Shown here piece after piece: positions 1 to 8,129 of a DNA stretch of 64,000 nt (position 1 is its first letter; each line of letters starts with the position of its first letter). Below the pieces are notes generated by a model, which worked only from the letters and a program-made list of their open reading frames with translations, made no database searches and was not told where the DNA came from. Origin of the DNA: Albidovulum sp. (GTDB lineage: Bacteria; Pseudomonadota; Alphaproteobacteria; Rhodobacterales; Rhodobacteraceae). The position numbers and the translations under genes were made by a program. Where the stretch lies: the NCBI GenBank assembly GCA_020637635.1, contig JACKKB010000008.1, forward strand, positions 62,001-126,000, read 5' to 3'.

Positions 1-1082
1 ACTGGCCGCTCGCGCTGCTGCTGAGTGCGGTGGCGGCGATCGGCTTCCTGATGCTCTATTCGGTCGCCGGCGGGCGCGCCGATGTCTGGGCCGAGCCACA
101 GATGAAACGCTTCGCCGCGGGAATGGTCGCGATGCTGGCCATCGGGTTCGTGCCGATCTGGTTCTGGCGCAACATCTCGGCGCTGGCCTATCTGATCGCG
201 CTCGCGCTTCTCGTCGCCGTCGAGTTCTTCGGCGCGATCGGGATGGGCGCCCAGCGCTGGATCGATCTCGGGCCGGTCCGGCTGCAACCGTCCGAGCTCA
301 TGAAGGTCGCGCTCGTCATGGCGCTTGCGGCCTATTACGACTGGCTCGATATCCGCAAGATCTCGCACCCGCTCTGGGTCGCGATCCCGGCGCTCTTGGT
401 GATCGCGCCGGCGGCCCTGGTCCTCAAGCAGCCCGATCTCGGCACCGCGATCCTGCTTCTTGCCGGCGGCGGTATCGTGATGTTCGTCGCCGGGGTCAGC
501 CTGTGGTACTTCGGTACCGTCATCGCGCTTGTCGTGGCACTTGTCTTTGCGGTGATGGAAAGCCGGGGCACCGACTGGCAACTGATCGAGGATTACCAGT
601 TCAAGCGCATCGACACCTTCCTCGATCCCGGCTCCGATCCGCTCGGGGCCGGTTACAACATCACCCAGGCTCAGATCGCGCTCGGCTCCGGCGGCTGGGC
701 CGGCAAGGGCTACATGCAGGGCACGCAGTCGCGGCTGAACTTCCTTCCCGAAAAGCACACCGACTTCATCTTCACGACCCTTGCCGAGGAGTTCGGCTAT
801 GTCGGATCGGTCTTCCTGCTCATACTCTACGGCCTCATCGTCGGCTTCGGCGTCGCCTCTGCGATGGCCAACAAGGATCGCTACGCCTCGCTCCTCACCT
901 ATGGCGTGACGGCCACCTTCTTTCTCTTCTTCAGCGTCAACATGGGCATGGTGATGGGGCTGATGCCGGTCGTCGGGGTGCCCTTGCCGCTTGTGTCCTA
1001 CGGCGGGACGGCAATGATCATCCTGCTCGGTGCCTTCGGGCTCGTGCAGAGCGCCCATATCCACAGACCGAGGCAGGGATGA
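1..1082 (+). CDS. rodA: RodA, SEDS-family peptidoglycan glycosyltransferase (5' end outside window)
   Basis: This is the C-terminal 359 or so codons of a polytopic SEDS protein that polymerises lipid II during cell elongation, working with PBP2 at the inner membrane. The reading frame is open from the first complete codon at position 3, so the GTG at 30 is not the true start. Visible family features are the WIDLGP...QPSELMK segment, the KQPDLGTA motif, FLPEKHTDFIF and the terminal LPLVSYGGTA segment, all typical of RodA/FtsW. The spacing and absence of an FtsW-like division context favour RodA. Its stop overlaps the next gene as ATGA. Confidence 0.93.
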   Translation, partial: WPLALLLSAVAAIGFLMLYSVAGGRADVWAEPQMKRFAAGMVAMLAIGFVPIWFWRNISALAYLIALALLVAVEFFGAIGMGAQRWIDLGPVRLQPSELMKVALVMALAAYYDWLDIRKISHPLWVAIPALLVIAPAALVLKQPDLGTAILLLAGGGIVMFVAGVSLWYFGTVIALVVALVFAVMESRGTDWQLIEDYQFKRIDTFLDPGSDPLGAGYNITQAQIALGSGGWAGKGYMQGTQSRLNFLPEKHTDFIFTTLAEEFGYVGSVFLLILYGLIVGFGVASAMANKDRYASLLTYGVTATFFLFFSVNMGMVMGLMPVVGVPLPLVSYGGTAMIILLGAFGLVQSAHIHRPRQG

Positions 1083-2017
1083 GTGTCACGATCCATTTCG
1101 CCGCCTCCCGGGACGACTGGGAGAACTATGCGCCGCATCTTCGCCGCGCGCTCGCCGAGGCGGGACTCGACGCGGCCCTGTCACCCGAGCTCGGCGATCC
1201 CGCTGCGGTCGACTACATCGTCTACGCGCCGCACGAGGGGCTCAGCGATTTCACCCCGTTTGTGCGCTGCAAGGCGGTGCTGAGCCTCTGGGCCGGGGTC
1301 GAGCGGATTGCGCCCAACCCGACGCTCACGCAGCCGCTTGTCCGCATGGTCGATCCCGGCATGACCGAAAGCATGGTCGAATACGTGGTCGGCCATGTGC
1401 TGCGCCACCACCTTGGCATGGATGCGCATATCCTTGGTCAGGACGGGGTCTGGCGGAACCGGGTCCGGCCGCCCATCGCGCGCGAACGGAACGTGGCTAT
1501 GCTCGGCCTCGGTGTGCTCGGGAGCTCCGCGGCACGGGCGCTTGCGGCACTCAACTTCCCGGTCATGGGCTGGAGCCGCAGCGCCCGGACGATCCCGGGC
1601 ATCGACTGCCGTTCGGGCGAAGACGGGCTGCGCGCGGTTCTGGCCCGGGCCGAGATCGTCGTGCTTCTGATGCCGCTTACGGCCGAGACGCGCGATCTCC
1701 TGAACGCCGAACGGCTGGCGCTGCTGCCGAAGGGCGCCGTGATCATCAATCCCGGGCGCGGGCCGCTCGTCGACGATGAGGCGCTTCTGGCAGCGCTCGA
1801 AGCGGGCCGGATCGGGCATGCGACGCTCGATGTCTTCCGGACCGAGCCGCTGCCGCCCGAGCATCCGTTCTGGGCGCATCCGCGCGTGACGGTGACGCCG
1901 CATATCGCCGCCGACACGCGCGCGGTGACGGCCACGCGGGTCATCGCCGAGAACATCCGGCGCGCCGAGGCGGGAGAACCGATGGCGAACCTCGTCGATC
2001 GCGGGCGGGGCTACTAG
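1079..2017 (+). CDS. ghrA: Glyoxylate/hydroxypyruvate reductase A-like 2-hydroxyacid dehydrogenase
   Basis: A 312-residue D-2-hydroxyacid dehydrogenase, expected to reduce glyoxylate or hydroxypyruvate with NAD(P)H in the cytoplasm. The middle holds a Rossmann dinucleotide-binding stretch (LGLGVLGSSAARALA), followed by the INPGRGPLVDDEALL segment carrying the substrate-binding Arg and the late E...H pair in TEPLPPEHPFW and VTPHIA. Length matches GhrA. The start ATG at 1079 overlaps the rodA stop, implying translational coupling although the functions are unrelated. The exact substrate cannot be read from sequence. Confidence 0.88.
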   Translation: MSVTIHFAASRDDWENYAPHLRRALAEAGLDAALSPELGDPAAVDYIVYAPHEGLSDFTPFVRCKAVLSLWAGVERIAPNPTLTQPLVRMVDPGMTESMVEYVVGHVLRHHLGMDAHILGQDGVWRNRVRPPIARERNVAMLGLGVLGSSAARALAALNFPVMGWSRSARTIPGIDCRSGEDGLRAVLARAEIVVLLMPLTAETRDLLNAERLALLPKGAVIINPGRGPLVDDEALLAALEAGRIGHATLDVFRTEPLPPEHPFWAHPRVTVTPHIAADTRAVTATRVIAENIRRAEAGEPMANLVDRGRGY

Positions 2018-2019
2018 CG

Positions 2020-2037
2020 CCGGGCAGGATCGCCCGG
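2020..2037. terminator. Small hairpin between convergent genes
   Basis: CCGGGC (2020-2025) and GCCCGG (2032-2037) form a 6-bp stem around a 6-nt loop in the 26-bp gap between the convergent ghrA and kdsA ends. There is no T-run, so this is only a candidate shared terminator. Confidence 0.35.
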
Positions 2038-2043
2038 ATCCGG

Positions 2044-2886
2044 TCAGAGCCGGACGGGGGCCGCCTTGGCGATGCCGTCGAGGGCCGCGAGCGTCTCGAG
2101 CAGCCGTGGCATCTCGGCCAGCGGGATCATGTTCGGCCCGTCCGAGGGCGCACGGTCGGGCGCCTCGTGGGTTTCGATGAAGACCCCGGCGATGCCGAGG
2201 CTGACGGCGGCGCGGGCCATGACAGGGGCGAACTCGCGCTGGCCGCCGGTGGCGCCGCCGAGGCCGCCCGGCTGTTGCACCGAATGGGTCGCGTCCATGA
2301 TCACCGGGTGGCCGGTGCGGGCCATCTCTGGCAGCGCGCGCATGTCGGCCACCAGCGCATTGTAGCCAAAGGAGGTACCGCGCTCGGTCAACAGGATCTT
2401 GCGGTTGCCGGTGCTTTCCACCTTGGCGGCGACATTGGCCATGTCCCAGGGCGCGAGGAACTGGCCCTTCTTGATGTTCACGACGCAGCCGGTCTCGCCG
2501 GCGGCAATCAGGAGATCGGTCTGGCGGCAGAGGAAGGCCGGGATCTGGATCACATCGACGACCTCGGCCGCCCGGCGCGCCTGGACGGCATCATGCACAT
2601 CGGTGAGGACCGGGATCCCGGTCGCCGCGCGCAGGTCCGAAAGGACGCGCAACCCCGCCTCCATGCCGATGCCGCGGCGCCCGGAAAGGGAGGTGCGGTT
2701 GGCCTTGTCGTAGCTTGCCTTGAAGACGTAGCCGAGCCCGACCGCGACGCAGGCCTCGGCCATCCGGCCGGCGATCATCTGCGCGTGCCCGGCGCTTTCG
2801 ATCTGGCAGGGGCCGGCAATGACGGTCAGCGGCAGATCGTTGCCGAAGCGGACGGGGCCGACCGCCACCTCTTGCATCGTCGTCAT
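2044..2886 (-). CDS. kdsA: 3-deoxy-D-manno-octulosonate 8-phosphate synthase
   Basis: A 280-residue aldolase that condenses phosphoenolpyruvate with arabinose 5-phosphate to give Kdo 8-phosphate, for lipopolysaccharide and capsule. Motifs include VFKASYDKANRTS, DVIQIPAFLCRQTDL, NIKKGQFLAPWDM and MDATHSVQ. The N-terminal IAGPCQIES contains Cys27, the residue that marks the metal-dependent class of KDO8P synthases (E. coli KdsA has Asn there). The gene lies directly downstream of two capsule-export genes and probably shares their transcript, suggesting Kdo supply for a capsule linker as well as for LPS. Confidence 0.95.
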   Translation of the reverse strand: MTTMQEVAVGPVRFGNDLPLTVIAGPCQIESAGHAQMIAGRMAEACVAVGLGYVFKASYDKANRTSLSGRRGIGMEAGLRVLSDLRAATGIPVLTDVHDAVQARRAAEVVDVIQIPAFLCRQTDLLIAAGETGCVVNIKKGQFLAPWDMANVAAKVESTGNRKILLTERGTSFGYNALVADMRALPEMARTGHPVIMDATHSVQQPGGLGGATGGQREFAPVMARAAVSLGIAGVFIETHEAPDRAPSDGPNMIPLAEMPRLLETLAALDGIAKAAPVRL

Positions 2887-2896
2887 GGCAGTTCCC

Positions 2897-4519
2897 TCAG
2901 GCTGTGACCTGCTCGCGCAGGATCGAGGCGGTGAGCGACAGGAGCAGGTAGATCGCCGCGAAGATCAGGAGCGCAAGCAACGTATCCTCGAAGGCACGCG
3001 GATAGCTCGATTCGTCCGGCGCCACCGGGCTGACGCCGAGCGACAGATAGCGCACCTGGCGGTTGGCGTCGATCCGCGCCGCCTCGAGCTGTTCCAGCGC
3101 CTGGCTCAGCATCAGCTGACGGGTTTCGAGATCGGCCTCGGCCATGCGCATCTCGCCCGAGATCTGCGCCAGAGAGGCATCGCTGTTCGTGGTTTCGGTC
3201 AGCGGCGCGCGCAGTTCGGTGATCAGGCTCTGGAGCCGCGAGATGTCGCCCTCGACGCCGCTCACGCGGGCCTGGTTCGGGCTCTGGTTGTCGAGGAGCT
3301 GGCGCAGCTGGAGCCGCTTCATCTGAAGCTGGCCCTCGAACTCGTTGATCTGGGTCATGATCGAGCTGCTCTCGGACTTCGGGTCGAGAACGCCGAGCTT
3401 CCTTTGCAGTTCGAGGATCTTTTCCTGCGCCGCGGTGACCTTTGCCTCGGCATCGGCATAACTGTCGCGCGCGCCCTGCATCTGGTCGTTGCGCATCCGT
3501 TGCGTGAGGGCGTCGACCTGTTCCTCGGCATAGCCGATGAGCGCCTTCGAGAACGCGGCGCTGACGTGCGGATCCGGGGCAATGACGTCCATCTTGATGA
3601 CGCCCTCGGTCGGATCGAAGCCGATCTTCACGTATTTGGTATAGGTCTTGTAGGCCTGTTCGTTCGTGGCGCCGTCGGGCAGGCGCTGGATCGGGTCGAT
3701 CCCGGGCTCGCTGAACTCCCGCTTGAAGCCGAGGTCCGTGTCGAGCCGGAGCATCGCGTCGCGCGATTGCAGGTAGCTCTGGACGGTGATCGAATCCTGC
3801 GATGTCGCGAACTGGGTGCCGCGGAAGAGCGATCCGATGCCGGAAGACTGGGATTCCGCCTGCTGGATGACGAATTCGCTGTGGGTGGCGTACATCGGCG
3901 TCGCCATGACGAAGAAGTAGTAACCCACGACCAGCGTCGGCAGCAGCACGAAGGCCGCAAGCCGAGCCATGAGCATGGTGAAGTTGCGACGGCGGCGGCG
4001 GACGATGTCGCGCTGGATGCGCATCACCTCGGCGGCGCGCTCGCCCTCGGTCAGCGGCGCGGGCGGCGGCGCCTTGGGAGGGGCGGTCACGACCGACTGT
4101 CCGGTCTTTGCCTTGGGCGCGCCGCCGGCGTCCTGCCCCGGCTTTCCCGCCCCGGCCTCGTCGGGCGCGTTCGCTCCCTGGACGAGCGCCAGCAGTTGCG
4201 CGGGCTGGAAGGGATCAAGACCCTTGCGCCGCAGGAGCCGCACCGCATCATGATCGCTCTCCGCCTCGATCCCGTGGCGCATGGCCAGGCGCCGGGCGAT
4301 GCGCAGTTGCCGCCCGCTAAGACCCTCGGCCTTGATCGCGTCGATCTCGGCCGCAGTCGCCTTCGGGGCCGGGGCGGCCGCGCCCTGGCCGCGGGCGGTC
4401 GGGAAGGGTTCGGAGCCGAAACCGTCATCGAAACCCTGATCGAAGGGCTGATCGTCGACCGCGGCGGGCGGCGCTTCGCGGCGGATGCGGAATCGGGTGG
4501 CCTTAGGCGCTGTAGTCAT
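2897..4519 (-). CDS. KpsE-like capsule polysaccharide export inner-membrane protein
   Basis: A 540-residue bitopic protein of the polysaccharide co-polymerase/KpsE type, expected to span from the inner membrane into the periplasm and support ABC-dependent capsule export. Residues 1 to about 160 are a low-complexity, Ala/Pro-rich cytoplasmic part containing LSGRQLRIARRLAMRHGI and DAVRLLRRKGLDPFQ. A transmembrane segment (LAAFVLLPTLVVGYYFFVMA) follows, then a long coiled-coil periplasmic region and a C-terminal membrane segment (TLLALLIFAAIYLLLSLTA). The start MTTAPKATRF at 4519 is chosen because it overlaps the end of the upstream ATPase by 17 nt and the upstream in-frame codons are unrelated to the family. 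Confidence 0.85.
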   Translation of the reverse strand: MTTAPKATRFRIRREAPPAAVDDQPFDQGFDDGFGSEPFPTARGQGAAAPAPKATAAEIDAIKAEGLSGRQLRIARRLAMRHGIEAESDHDAVRLLRRKGLDPFQPAQLLALVQGANAPDEAGAGKPGQDAGGAPKAKTGQSVVTAPPKAPPPAPLTEGERAAEVMRIQRDIVRRRRRNFTMLMARLAAFVLLPTLVVGYYFFVMATPMYATHSEFVIQQAESQSSGIGSLFRGTQFATSQDSITVQSYLQSRDAMLRLDTDLGFKREFSEPGIDPIQRLPDGATNEQAYKTYTKYVKIGFDPTEGVIKMDVIAPDPHVSAAFSKALIGYAEEQVDALTQRMRNDQMQGARDSYADAEAKVTAAQEKILELQRKLGVLDPKSESSSIMTQINEFEGQLQMKRLQLRQLLDNQSPNQARVSGVEGDISRLQSLITELRAPLTETTNSDASLAQISGEMRMAEADLETRQLMLSQALEQLEAARIDANRQVRYLSLGVSPVAPDESSYPRAFEDTLLALLIFAAIYLLLSLTASILREQVTA

Positions 4520-5156
4520 AGAGCTGCTTAGCCTCTTCGAGCGTGTCGAACATGTGCAGCCGACCATCGCGCAGGACGGCCGCCGAACGGCAGAACTTCT
4601 CAAGCGTGCCGGGATTGTGCGAGACGACGATCACGGTCGCGTTCGTCAGTCTTTCGCGCAGGATCGAACCGGCCTTGCGGTTGAACTCCACATCGGTCGA
4701 GGCCGGCATGCCTTCGTCGATCAGGTAGAAGTCGAACTCGAGCGCCAGCATGAGCGAGAGCATGAAGCGCGAGCGCATGCCGGTGCTGTAGGTGCCGACC
4801 GGCATGTCGTAGTATTCGTCGATGTCGGTCAGCCAGCGGCTGAAAGCCTCGATGTAGTCGGGATCGAGGCCGTAGAGGCGGGCGATGAAGCGGGCGTTTT
4901 CGCGCGCGGTGTGGCGCGGCACGACGCCGCCCATGAAACCGAGCGGAAAGGAAACGCGGCAGCTGCGCGTGATCCGTCCCTCGTCCGGCTTCTCGAGCCC
5001 GGCGATCATGTTGATGATTGTCGTCTTGCCGGTTCCGTTCGGCGCGAGGATGCCCAGCGAATTGCCAAGCTCGACGCGAAAGGAGGCGCGGTCAAGGATC
5101 ACCTTGCGCTTTTTGCCCGTCCAGTAGGACTTGCTCACGTTCTCGAACTCGATCAT
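4503..5156 (-). CDS. kpsT: KpsT-like ABC transporter ATP-binding protein for capsule export
   Basis: A 217-residue nucleotide-binding subunit expected to power capsular polysaccharide export. It has a Walker A at residues 38-46 (APNGTGKTT, with Ala where most have Gly), a signature region YSTGMRSRFMLSLMLAL, Walker B FYLIDEGMP and a switch His in VVSHNPG. Length equals KpsT of group 2 capsule systems. The partner permease KpsM, usually directly upstream, is absent; a promoter-like sequence and nhaA are there instead. The ATG at 5156 is preceded by AGGACGAGG, a plausible ribosome-binding site. Confidence 0.9.
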   Translation of the reverse strand: MIEFENVSKSYWTGKKRKVILDRASFRVELGNSLGILAPNGTGKTTIINMIAGLEKPDEGRITRSCRVSFPLGFMGGVVPRHTARENARFIARLYGLDPDYIEAFSRWLTDIDEYYDMPVGTYSTGMRSRFMLSLMLALEFDFYLIDEGMPASTDVEFNRKAGSILRERLTNATVIVVSHNPGTLEKFCRSAAVLRDGRLHMFDTLEEAKQLYDYSA

Positions 5157-5241
5157 CGCCTCGTCCTGGCGCTGCTCCGCCCACCGGACCGTCCTTAGTG
5201 GAAATTGATTAACGTGGACGTTACGCCGGCTTTGGGACCGA

Positions 5242-5270
5242 ATTATGGCCGATGCGGCAGGGGCCGGCAA
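5242..5270 (-). promoter_or_regulatory. Sigma-70-type promoter for kpsT-kpsE-kdsA
   Basis: On the minus strand TTGCCG (5265-5270) and CATAAT (5242-5247) are separated by exactly 17 bp, about 85 nt upstream of the KpsT start and inside the gap after nhaA. It would drive the capsule genes independently of nhaA. Confidence 0.55.
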
Positions 5271-5299
5271 TGGCCTAGCCAGGCCGGCCGCCGCAAGGC

Positions 5300-6553
5300 T
5301 CAGCCGGTCACTTTCGTGACGCCCATCATCCTGCCGGCGACGATCGAGACGGCGGCGGCCGCGAAGCTGAAGAGCGCGCCCATCTTGGCCGCGTCCTGGA
5401 CATCGCCCGCCGGAAAGGCGACCGAGGCCACGAAGAGCGCCACGGTGAAGCCGATCGCCGCGACACAGCCGACCACGACGAGGTCGCGCGCGTTCATTCC
5501 CTGTGGCAGGCCGAGGCGCAGAACGAAGGCCGCGAACCAGCCCAGAAGGAAGATGCCGAGCGGCTTGCCGATGAGAAGGCCGAGGAGGACCAGCCAAGTG
5601 GGCTCCGAAATGGCGCTGAATTCGACGCCCGCGTTCAGGAGGCCGAAGAAGAAGAGCACGATCTCGACCGGCAACTTCAGATGATGTTCGATCCGGTTCA
5701 GGAGGTCGGTGAGATATTCCTCGGCCGCCGCGAAGATGCCGAAGGCACGGTCGGCATGCGGGATCGTCGGCACGATCGGCAGGAGGCCGAGCGCCGGGTG
5801 GATGCCCGCCTCCTGAAAGCCGTACCAGCTCAGGCAGCCGGCGACGAGATAGGGCCAGAACGACAGTTTCTCGCGCACCCAGGTCGAGTTGGGCCGGAGC
5901 TGGTTGCCGCGGTCGAGCCGTCTCGGCAGCCAGTTGAAGAGCACGAACACGGCCAGAGCGGAGCCGAGGGACAGCAGAAGCCAGGATGGCGCGAGTTCGC
6001 CCGTCGGGTAGAAGATCGCGAGGATCACGAGCCCGGCGGCATCGTCGGCAATGGCGAGCAGCAGAAGGAAACGGATCGCCGGGTGACCCGCCCCGAAGAC
6101 CATGCGCCCGACAAGATAGGAGAAGGCGATGTCGGTGGCCGTCGGGATCGCCCAGCCGCGATGCACATCGGCGAAGACCCCGAGCACGGCAGCAAGGCCG
6201 AGATAGACCGCGACCGGCCCGAGCATGCCGCCGGCAGTGGCGATCAGCGGCGTCAGCGCCTTCTTGCCGCGCAGTGAGCCGTTCTCGAGGATCACCGCCT
6301 CCCAGACCTCCTTGGCGGCGATGGCAAAAAAGAGCGCCATGAGCACGTCGTTGACGAGGAAATGCAGCGTCAGCGTGCGCGTGACGGATCCACCCTCGAG
6401 CTCCGGCTCGCCGATGAGGAAGTCCTCGACGAGCACGTAATGCACAAGGTGGTGATAGCTCTCGGGATGGGTGTTCGCCCAGAAGAGCGCAACCGCGGCG
6501 CCGCTGAGGAGCAACAGCGAATAGTTGGCGATGAAGTTCCAGACCCGATACAT
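5300..6553 (-). CDS. nhaA: Na+/H+ antiporter NhaA
   Basis: A 417-residue polytopic antiporter that exports Na+ in exchange for protons at the inner membrane. The N-terminus begins with an amphipathic stretch and a first membrane helix (YSLLLLSGAAVALFWA), with FLVNDVLMALFFAIAAKEV and the paired Asp170-Asp171 in LLLLAIADDAAGL, the ion-binding aspartates of the family. TATDIAFSY is also present. The upstream region is shared with a divergent DNA-glycosylase gene and holds two palindromic elements. Function assignment is firm. Confidence 0.95.
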   Translation of the reverse strand: MYRVWNFIANYSLLLLSGAAVALFWANTHPESYHHLVHYVLVEDFLIGEPELEGGSVTRTLTLHFLVNDVLMALFFAIAAKEVWEAVILENGSLRGKKALTPLIATAGGMLGPVAVYLGLAAVLGVFADVHRGWAIPTATDIAFSYLVGRMVFGAGHPAIRFLLLLAIADDAAGLVILAIFYPTGELAPSWLLLSLGSALAVFVLFNWLPRRLDRGNQLRPNSTWVREKLSFWPYLVAGCLSWYGFQEAGIHPALGLLPIVPTIPHADRAFGIFAAAEEYLTDLLNRIEHHLKLPVEIVLFFFGLLNAGVEFSAISEPTWLVLLGLLIGKPLGIFLLGWFAAFVLRLGLPQGMNARDLVVVGCVAAIGFTVALFVASVAFPAGDVQDAAKMGALFSFAAAAVSIVAGRMMGVTKVTG

Positions 6554-6733
6554 GCTGCCCCCCCGGTTCGGTCGCTGTCAGGGCCCTTGCGCGTTGGCCA
6601 CGCCCCATCGCAGTTTCGAAACGCAATAGTGGAAAGAGGGCCCTGGAGCAAGGTGCGTGCCTTGAGCATCGGGGGTGGCTGACGGCTCCGGGCGGGCGCC
6701 GGGGCCTGAAGCGACGGGGTGAAGGAGGGGGCG

Positions 6734-7327
6734 ATGACGCTTGAAGACGAGATCGCGGCCTGCCGCCTCTGCGCCGCCGATTTCGCGGCCAGCGCAACTG
6801 GTCATGCACCGCGTCCCGTGCTCTGGTCCGGCACCGGGGCGCGGGTGCTCATCGCCGGGCAGGCGCCGGGGGCGCGGGTCCATGTCTCGGGCAAGCCCTT
6901 CACCGACCCCTCGGGCGACCGGCTGCGGAGCTGGCTCGGCCTCGATGACGCCGCGTTCTACGACCGGAGCCGCATCGCCATCCTGCCGATGGCCTTCTGC
7001 TTTGGGGGATATGACATGCGGGGCGCGGACCTGCCGCCGCCGCGCCGCTGTGCCGAGACCTGGCGGGCGCGGCTGCTTGCCCGGCATCGCGCCGTGCAGG
7101 TGACGCTTGCCATCGGCGCCCATGCCCAGCGCTGGCACCTCGGGGCCGCGGCCTGCCGGGGTGGCGTGACCGCCACCGTTGCCGCCTGGCGCGACCACGC
7201 GCCGCGCATATTCCCCTTGCCGCACCCGTCCTGGCGCAATACCGCGTGGATCAGGCGCAACCCCTGGTTCGAGGCCGAACTCCTGCCGGCGCTGCGTGCA
7301 CGGCTGAAAGAGGTGTTCGATGACTGA
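6734..7327 (+). CDS. Uracil-DNA glycosylase-family protein
   Basis: A 197-residue protein with uracil-DNA glycosylase superfamily hallmarks: an early VLIAGQAPG strand-loop (motif I region), a KPFTDPSGDRLRSWL segment and the late PHPSWRNTAW motif in which HPS contacts the DNA. It probably excises or binds damaged bases, but the catalytic Asp/Asn of the classical enzymes is not obvious, so activity is uncertain. The ATG at 6734 follows GAAGGAGG at good spacing. It overlaps the SseB-family gene downstream by 8 nt. Confidence 0.8.
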   Translation: MTLEDEIAACRLCAADFAASATGHAPRPVLWSGTGARVLIAGQAPGARVHVSGKPFTDPSGDRLRSWLGLDDAAFYDRSRIAILPMAFCFGGYDMRGADLPPPRRCAETWRARLLARHRAVQVTLAIGAHAQRWHLGAAACRGGVTATVAAWRDHAPRIFPLPHPSWRNTAWIRRNPWFEAELLPALRARLKEVFDD

Positions 7328-8120
7328 CAAGGCGACGCCGCTCGACCTCGCCCATGCCGCGATGATGGCGGCCGAGGCCGAGGACGCGCCGCGGCTGCGC
7401 TACTTCGAGCGGCTGGCGGATTGCGAACTGTTCCTGCTTCTGGCCGAGGACAGCGACGGCACGGTGATCCGTCCGGCCGTGTTCCGGCTCGAAGCCGGCG
7501 AGGTGGCGCTGGCCTTCGACCGTGAAGACCGGCTTGCCGCCTTCATCGAAGGGCCGACGCCCTATGCCGCCCTGCCTGGCCGCATCGTGGCGCGGGAACT
7601 GGCGGCGGGGGGGCTCGGTCTCGGCCTCAACCTCGGCGTTGCGCCCTCCGCCTTTCTGGTGCCCGCCGAGGCACTCGGCTGGCTTGTCGCGACGCTTGGC
7701 CACGAACCCGAGCGGACACAGGCGCGGCCGCGTGCCTTTCATCCACCGGAAGACCTGCCCGGGGGGCTGGTCGCCGCACTCGAGGACAAGCTCGCGACGC
7801 TCGGCGGGCATGCCGAATGCGCGCTGCTGGCAGGCGTGACCTACGAAGACGGCAGCCGCGGCCTCATGCTCGCCTTTGTCGGAGCGAGCCCGGACGCGGA
7901 ACCCGCCCTCGCCAAGGCGGTATCGGAGTCGCTCGTCTTCTCCGGGCTCGAGCCGGGCGCGCTGGACGTGGCCTTTCCGACGGCGCCCGGAGCGCTGGCC
8001 GCGATCGGCGAAGTCGGGCGACGGTTCGAGATGCCGGCGCCGGAGCCGGAGCCGGCGCAAGTCGTCGGCGCCCGGGCCGCACCCGGAATGGATCCCGCGA
8101 AGCCGCCGAAACTGCGCTGA
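7320..8120 (+). CDS. SseB-family protein
   Basis: A 266-residue soluble acidic protein. The N-terminal part (LDLAHAAMMAAEAEDA...LRYFERLADCELFLLL) and the following AVFRLEAGEVALAFD and APYAALPGR-like segments resemble the SseB N-terminal domain, here followed by a second half with the family-like layout. The last 40 residues are Pro/Ala/Glu-rich and probably disordered. Molecular role is unknown in the family outside enhanced serine sensitivity. It overlaps the upstream glycosylase-family gene, so the two are co-transcribed. Confidence 0.7.
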   Translation: MTDKATPLDLAHAAMMAAEAEDAPRLRYFERLADCELFLLLAEDSDGTVIRPAVFRLEAGEVALAFDREDRLAAFIEGPTPYAALPGRIVARELAAGGLGLGLNLGVAPSAFLVPAEALGWLVATLGHEPERTQARPRAFHPPEDLPGGLVAALEDKLATLGGHAECALLAGVTYEDGSRGLMLAFVGASPDAEPALAKAVSESLVFSGLEPGALDVAFPTAPGALAAIGEVGRRFEMPAPEPEPAQVVGARAAPGMDPAKPPKLR

Positions 8121-8129
8121 CGCCGGGCC

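Noticed and set aside
30..32. GTG as the start of rodA
   Set aside because: The frame is open to the window edge and encodes a membrane helix upstream.
5157..6809. An apparent N-terminal extension of the KpsT-like protein
   Set aside because: It is an out-of-frame reading of nhaA; the real KpsT start is the ATG at 5156.
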